A stretch of DNA of 64,000 bases, taken from NCBI GenBank assembly GCA_036571765.1, contig BROE01000022.1:11428282-11492281 (forward strand), given 5' to 3'. Within the stretch, counting starts at the first letter, position 1, and each line of letters begins with the position of its first letter. A program made the translations under genes and the position numbers. The DNA comes from Plecoglossus altivelis. Lineage: Eukaryota > Chordata > Actinopteri > Osmeriformes > Plecoglossidae. The notes under the pieces were generated by a model. It made no database searches and was not told where the DNA came from. It saw only the letters and a program-made list of their open reading frames with translations. Positions 60,551 through 64,000 of the stretch are shown one piece after another.

Positions 60551-62692
60551 ATGAGTCCAATGATGGAGGCTTGGGATATTGCTGTTGTAGTACTCTACTT
60601 TATCCTGGTGCTGGGTATTGGCTTCCTGGCCATGTGGAAGGCCAGCCGAAGCACAGTCACTGGATATTTCCTGGCAGGACGCTCAATGACCTGGGTGGTA
60701 ATAGGTGCATCACTTTTCGTCAGCAACATTGGCAGCGAACACTTCATTGGTCTGGCAGGTTCAGGAGCAGCAAGTGGTTTTGCTGTGGGGGCCTGGGAGT
60801 TTAATGCCATCTTACTGCTACAGCTTCTTGGTTGGGTTTTCATCCCGGTCTACATCCACTCTGGGGTTTACACAATGCCAGAATACTTGTCCAAGCGCTA
60901 TGGGGGCAACAGGCTGAAGGTGTACTTTGCTTGCCTGTCTCTGCTGCTTTACATATTCACCAAACTCTCTGTAGACCTGTACGCTGGAGCAATTTTCATC
61001 CAGGAATCCCTGGGATGGAACTTGTATCTGTCAATCATCCTACTCATCACTATGACGGCCCTACTCACAGTGACTGGTGGACTGGCGGCTGTTATGTACA
61101 CCGACATGTTGCAGGCGGTGTTGATGATTGGTGGAGCTCTCTGCCTGACTGTCATTAGCATGCATAAGGTTGGTGGACTAGAGGGTGTCAGAACCAAATA
61201 CATGCAGGCAGTCCCCAATATAACGGCCATCATGGCTAGTGGGAACTTCTCTTACTCCCCCTCCTGTCGAGTGGAGCCCAAGCCTAACTCCCTGCGCATT
61301 CTGCGAGGCCCCCTGGATGAGGACATCCCCTGGCCGGGATTCCTTCTGGGCCAGACCCCAGCCTCCATTTGGTATTGGTGTGCTGACCAAGTGATTGTCC
61401 AGAGGGTGCTGGCAGCCAAGAACATTGCTCATGCAAAGGGTTCCACTCTCATGGCTGGGGTCTTGAAAGTCCTCCCCATGTTTCTCATTGTCATACCTGG
61501 GATGATCTCCAGGATCCTGTTTGCCGATGAGATCGCCTGCATCGGGCCAGAGCATTGTTTGGCTGTGTGTGGATCCAAAGCCGGCTGCTCCAACATAGCC
61601 TATCCTCGGCTGGTGATGTCTGTAATGCCTGTGGGACTACGGGGGCTAATGATGGCTGTGATGATTGCTGCGCTGATGAGTGACCTGGATTCGATTTTTA
61701 ACAGTGCTAGCACCATCTTTACCCTGGATATCTACAAGACTGCTAGGCATGGTGCATCCCAGAAGGAGCTGCTTGTGGTGGGCCGTACGTTTGTGGTTTT
61801 CATGGTGGTTATCAGCATCGCCTGGGTTCCTGTTATTATCGAGATGCAGGGTGGACAGATGTACCTCTACATACAGGAAGTGGCTGGCTACCTGACTCCG
61901 CCCATTGCTGCCCTGTTCATGCTGGGAGTCTTCTGGAGGCGGTGCAATGAGAAAGGTGCATTCTGGGGAGGCATGACAGGGTTTGTGCTTGGGACAGCGC
62001 GTCTGATCCTGGCCTTCATCTACCGGGAGCCTCCCTGCGACAAGCCTGACGAGCGGCCATTCTTTATCAAACACATCCACTACATGTATGTGGCGTCGGG
62101 ACTGTTTTGGCTCACTGGGTTGGTGGCAGTGGTGGTCAGCCTCTGCACTCCCCCACCTGACAAGGAGCGTGTCTGGACCACCACTATTTGGGGGCTGCGC
62201 AAAATCCATAAGGTTCTCCGGGATGACCGGGAGGCGGCTTACCGGTTTACAGAAAGGTACCCGGTACATGGTACTGGCAACGGGATCAATAAGGACGTGC
62301 CAGTGGACGTTTGTAAAGACCCGTGTCTGGACGGGGCCAACATGAAGCTTCTTGTCCCATCTATTGAGTCTACGACCCCCAGCACCACAGAGACAACCCC
62401 AGTAACCACACCTGGTGACAAGTGTGATAATAGTCATGCTGGCCTGGTGCATGGAGAAGAGGGCAGCCTTGATGACAAGGGAAAGGGGTTCTGCCTGAAA
62501 ATGCTCAACCAGGTCAGTGGCAGAATAATACAAGCTAAGGAGGGGACCCCATGCAGGTTTTCAAAGGAGGAAGATGAGGTGTCCATTATGAAGATGTTGT
62601 ATGAGCCTCCGAGAATCAAGATGCTGCTCAACCTGGGTCTGGTGCTGGTGTGCTCCCTTGGGGTGTTCCTGTTTGTCTACTTCTCTCTGTAG
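60551..62692 (+). CDS. slc5a3: Sodium/myo-inositol cotransporter 1 (SMIT1)
   Basis: It imports myo-inositol with two Na+ across the plasma membrane, supplying a compatible osmolyte and phosphoinositide precursor. A single uninterrupted exon encodes 713 residues (human 718); an intronless coding region is typical of SLC5A3. The protein is a LeuT-fold SSF transporter with about 14 membrane spans, the first at about residues 9-29. Family blocks include GYFLAGRSMTWVVIGASLF, SNIGSEHFIGLAGSGAA, YTMPEYLSKRYGG, TVTGGLAAVMYTD, ADQVIVQRVLAAKN, ALMSDLDSIFNSASTIFT and EMQGGQMYLYIQEVAGYL. The hydrophilic loop at about 545-690 is diverged from mammals. The last span ends in FVYFSL, as in human. The ATG at 60551 is chosen because the first span follows directly; ATGs at codons 4 and 5 are alternatives. 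In mammals it is induced by hypertonicity through NFAT5. Confidence 0.97.
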   Translation: MSPMMEAWDIAVVVLYFILVLGIGFLAMWKASRSTVTGYFLAGRSMTWVVIGASLFVSNIGSEHFIGLAGSGAASGFAVGAWEFNAILLLQLLGWVFIPVYIHSGVYTMPEYLSKRYGGNRLKVYFACLSLLLYIFTKLSVDLYAGAIFIQESLGWNLYLSIILLITMTALLTVTGGLAAVMYTDMLQAVLMIGGALCLTVISMHKVGGLEGVRTKYMQAVPNITAIMASGNFSYSPSCRVEPKPNSLRILRGPLDEDIPWPGFLLGQTPASIWYWCADQVIVQRVLAAKNIAHAKGSTLMAGVLKVLPMFLIVIPGMISRILFADEIACIGPEHCLAVCGSKAGCSNIAYPRLVMSVMPVGLRGLMMAVMIAALMSDLDSIFNSASTIFTLDIYKTARHGASQKELLVVGRTFVVFMVVISIAWVPVIIEMQGGQMYLYIQEVAGYLTPPIAALFMLGVFWRRCNEKGAFWGGMTGFVLGTARLILAFIYREPPCDKPDERPFFIKHIHYMYVASGLFWLTGLVAVVVSLCTPPPDKERVWTTTIWGLRKIHKVLRDDREAAYRFTERYPVHGTGNGINKDVPVDVCKDPCLDGANMKLLVPSIESTTPSTTETTPVTTPGDKCDNSHAGLVHGEEGSLDDKGKGFCLKMLNQVSGRIIQAKEGTPCRFSKEEDEVSIMKMLYEPPRIKMLLNLGLVLVCSLGVFLFVYFSL

Positions 62693-64000
62693 CTCCTTCA
62701 GACACCCAACGGACCAGCAGACAGACTGACGGAAGGAGAGGGGCCAGTTTTTTTCCAAGTCGTGATTTAAGCGTCTTTCTTACTAAAATGCCTGGTTTGT
62801 AATGTACACAAGTGGGTGATAATAAAAAATGCTGGTTAAATTTGAGCTCTTGAAACTTTAAATAGCTATAAGCATATAGAGCCTTCAACAATTTACATAT
62901 CTAAATCAGTCGGTACCAGTGGCTTGTTCCATTTCTTTTAAATTCGAAATCTTCCTCATTTTATTACTAAAGGGTCAAATTCGATTATATATTTAATATT
63001 CTTGATTTGTCAAGTGTTCTAACTGATTTTGTCAGAAAGGATTTTGTCAGTTAACAAATGTAATATAAATATTAAACACATACAACTGAAATTGGTTGAG
63101 GATGTTTGCCTTAGGTCATATATGCAATATGTATGTGTAATAAACATGTCCAAATATGTATACAAGCACATAACGCACATTGTTTCTGTGCTGAAGTTAT
63201 TGTGGGAAACGCTGAAATTAGCTGCAGCCTAATGAACACTCACCCTTCTAGTAACCCATTCTATTGTGATACTTTAGTGTCATGAATGAACTGGACTCTT
63301 TTCTGCCACCGAATGTTGCTGGTACCAGCTTAATGGGCTTGTTCCGATCTTGTTTTTGTTTTTTTACCACTGTTGTGTTTGTAATCCAACTGATGCTGTG
63401 TTTAGTGTTAAGGCTTCATTAATGATGACTATTTCATAGTGACAGTATCTGACAAGCCATCCTTTACGTTCCTTTAAACCTCACGATTCTGTATTGTTTT
63501 TTTTTCCCGTGTGATGATTATTGTATGGAACTTAGTTGATTAGTTTGCATAGTGAACATTGGGAGACTTTTATTTGTTCAATCAATATTTTGATGTATAA
63601 GTTTGTGTGGGTGTTGATTTCAGTCTTTTCTTCACTATTTTATTTTTCTCCTATATATGTGTATATTTTTTCTGATGAGTTCGTGTTTATTTATATATTT
63701 TTTTGTACATTTTGCTGTGCAATATACTACCAAATGTGTCTTGATTTGCAATGCGTAGGCTTTGTTTTGTGTCTTCTGAAGGTATATAGTGCGCCAAGTT
63801 ATAACCAAGTTATATTTGGTGCATTAGGTTTGCCCAATCATTCAATGTCCTGCATTCTTACAGAAGTACACTGTAGCTAGGCTTATCTGGAACAAAGTTC
63901 CTGTTTCCAGTGTGAAATGGGATGTTGGAACCAGAAAAGGCTGAAGATTTTACAGTTTTATTTTTTCTATTAAAATGTAATATATATTGGTATTTTTATG
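62693..64000 (+). other. slc5a3: slc5a3 3' UTR and flank
   Basis: AT-rich sequence without coding potential. An AATAAA at 62821-62826 could give a short 3' UTR of about 150 nt. ATTAAA near 63970 suggests a long form of about 1.3 kb, as long 3' UTRs are common for this gene. Several ATTTA-type stretches are present. Confidence 0.5.
62821..62826 (+). terminator. slc5a3: Candidate proximal polyadenylation signal of slc5a3
   Basis: A canonical AATAAA 129 bp after the stop codon. Confidence 0.4.

Noticed and set aside
61646..62533. 295-codon minus-strand open frame
   Set aside because: It is the antisense shadow of the slc5a3 coding exon.

Overview
This is a teleost fish nuclear genomic window. 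The evidence is GT-AG-split vertebrate genes, dense (CA)n/(CT)n/(GA)n microsatellites, a tRNA-derived SINE of teleost type and a MITE-like repeat. The gene order chaf1b - morc3 - dop1b matches human 21q22, and slc5a3, which lies elsewhere in the same human band, is next to them here. I do not call a species; salmonid-type repeat load is not apparent.

Layout. 1-9.5 kb: no gene I can support, but very long pyrimidine- or purine-rich tracts, dinucleotide repeats, one SINE and one CTCF-like site. 9.5-13.9 kb (minus): a six-exon gene encoding an integrase-type HHCC zinc-binding module, a BTB domain, a long basic/acidic linker rich in SUMO-consensus motifs, and two C2H2 fingers. Its domain order is that of ZBTB11, but the finger array is much shorter. 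16.25-20.3 kb (minus): chaf1b, the CAF-1 p60 subunit. 22.1-32.1 kb (minus): morc3, a GHKL ATPase with a CW finger and coiled coil. 33.6-51.9 kb (minus): dop1b, a large Golgi/endosome traffic scaffold in 37 coding exons. It carries an approximately 1.4 kb tandem duplication that doubles two exons. 60.55-62.7 kb (plus): slc5a3, the Na+/myo-inositol cotransporter, intronless in its coding part, with a TATA-type promoter and a 5' UTR intron upstream.

I rebuilt the exon chains of the four minus-strand genes by hand from splice signals and reading phase. Each adds up to an exact number of codons: 1014, 616, 1036 and 2320 residues. For dop1b this holds only when one copy of the duplicated exon pair is used. 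The four genes are head-to-tail on the minus strand, with a very small gap between the morc3 3' end and the chaf1b promoter; slc5a3 diverges from dop1b. The genes do not form a pathway. chaf1b, morc3 and the BTB gene are chromatin or transcription proteins, dop1b acts in membrane traffic and slc5a3 in osmolyte uptake. Their proximity is inherited vertebrate synteny.

The items most worth a second look are the dop1b exon-pair duplication, whose joint inclusion would frameshift the mRNA, and the BTB gene that retains a retroelement-integrase-type zinc module.
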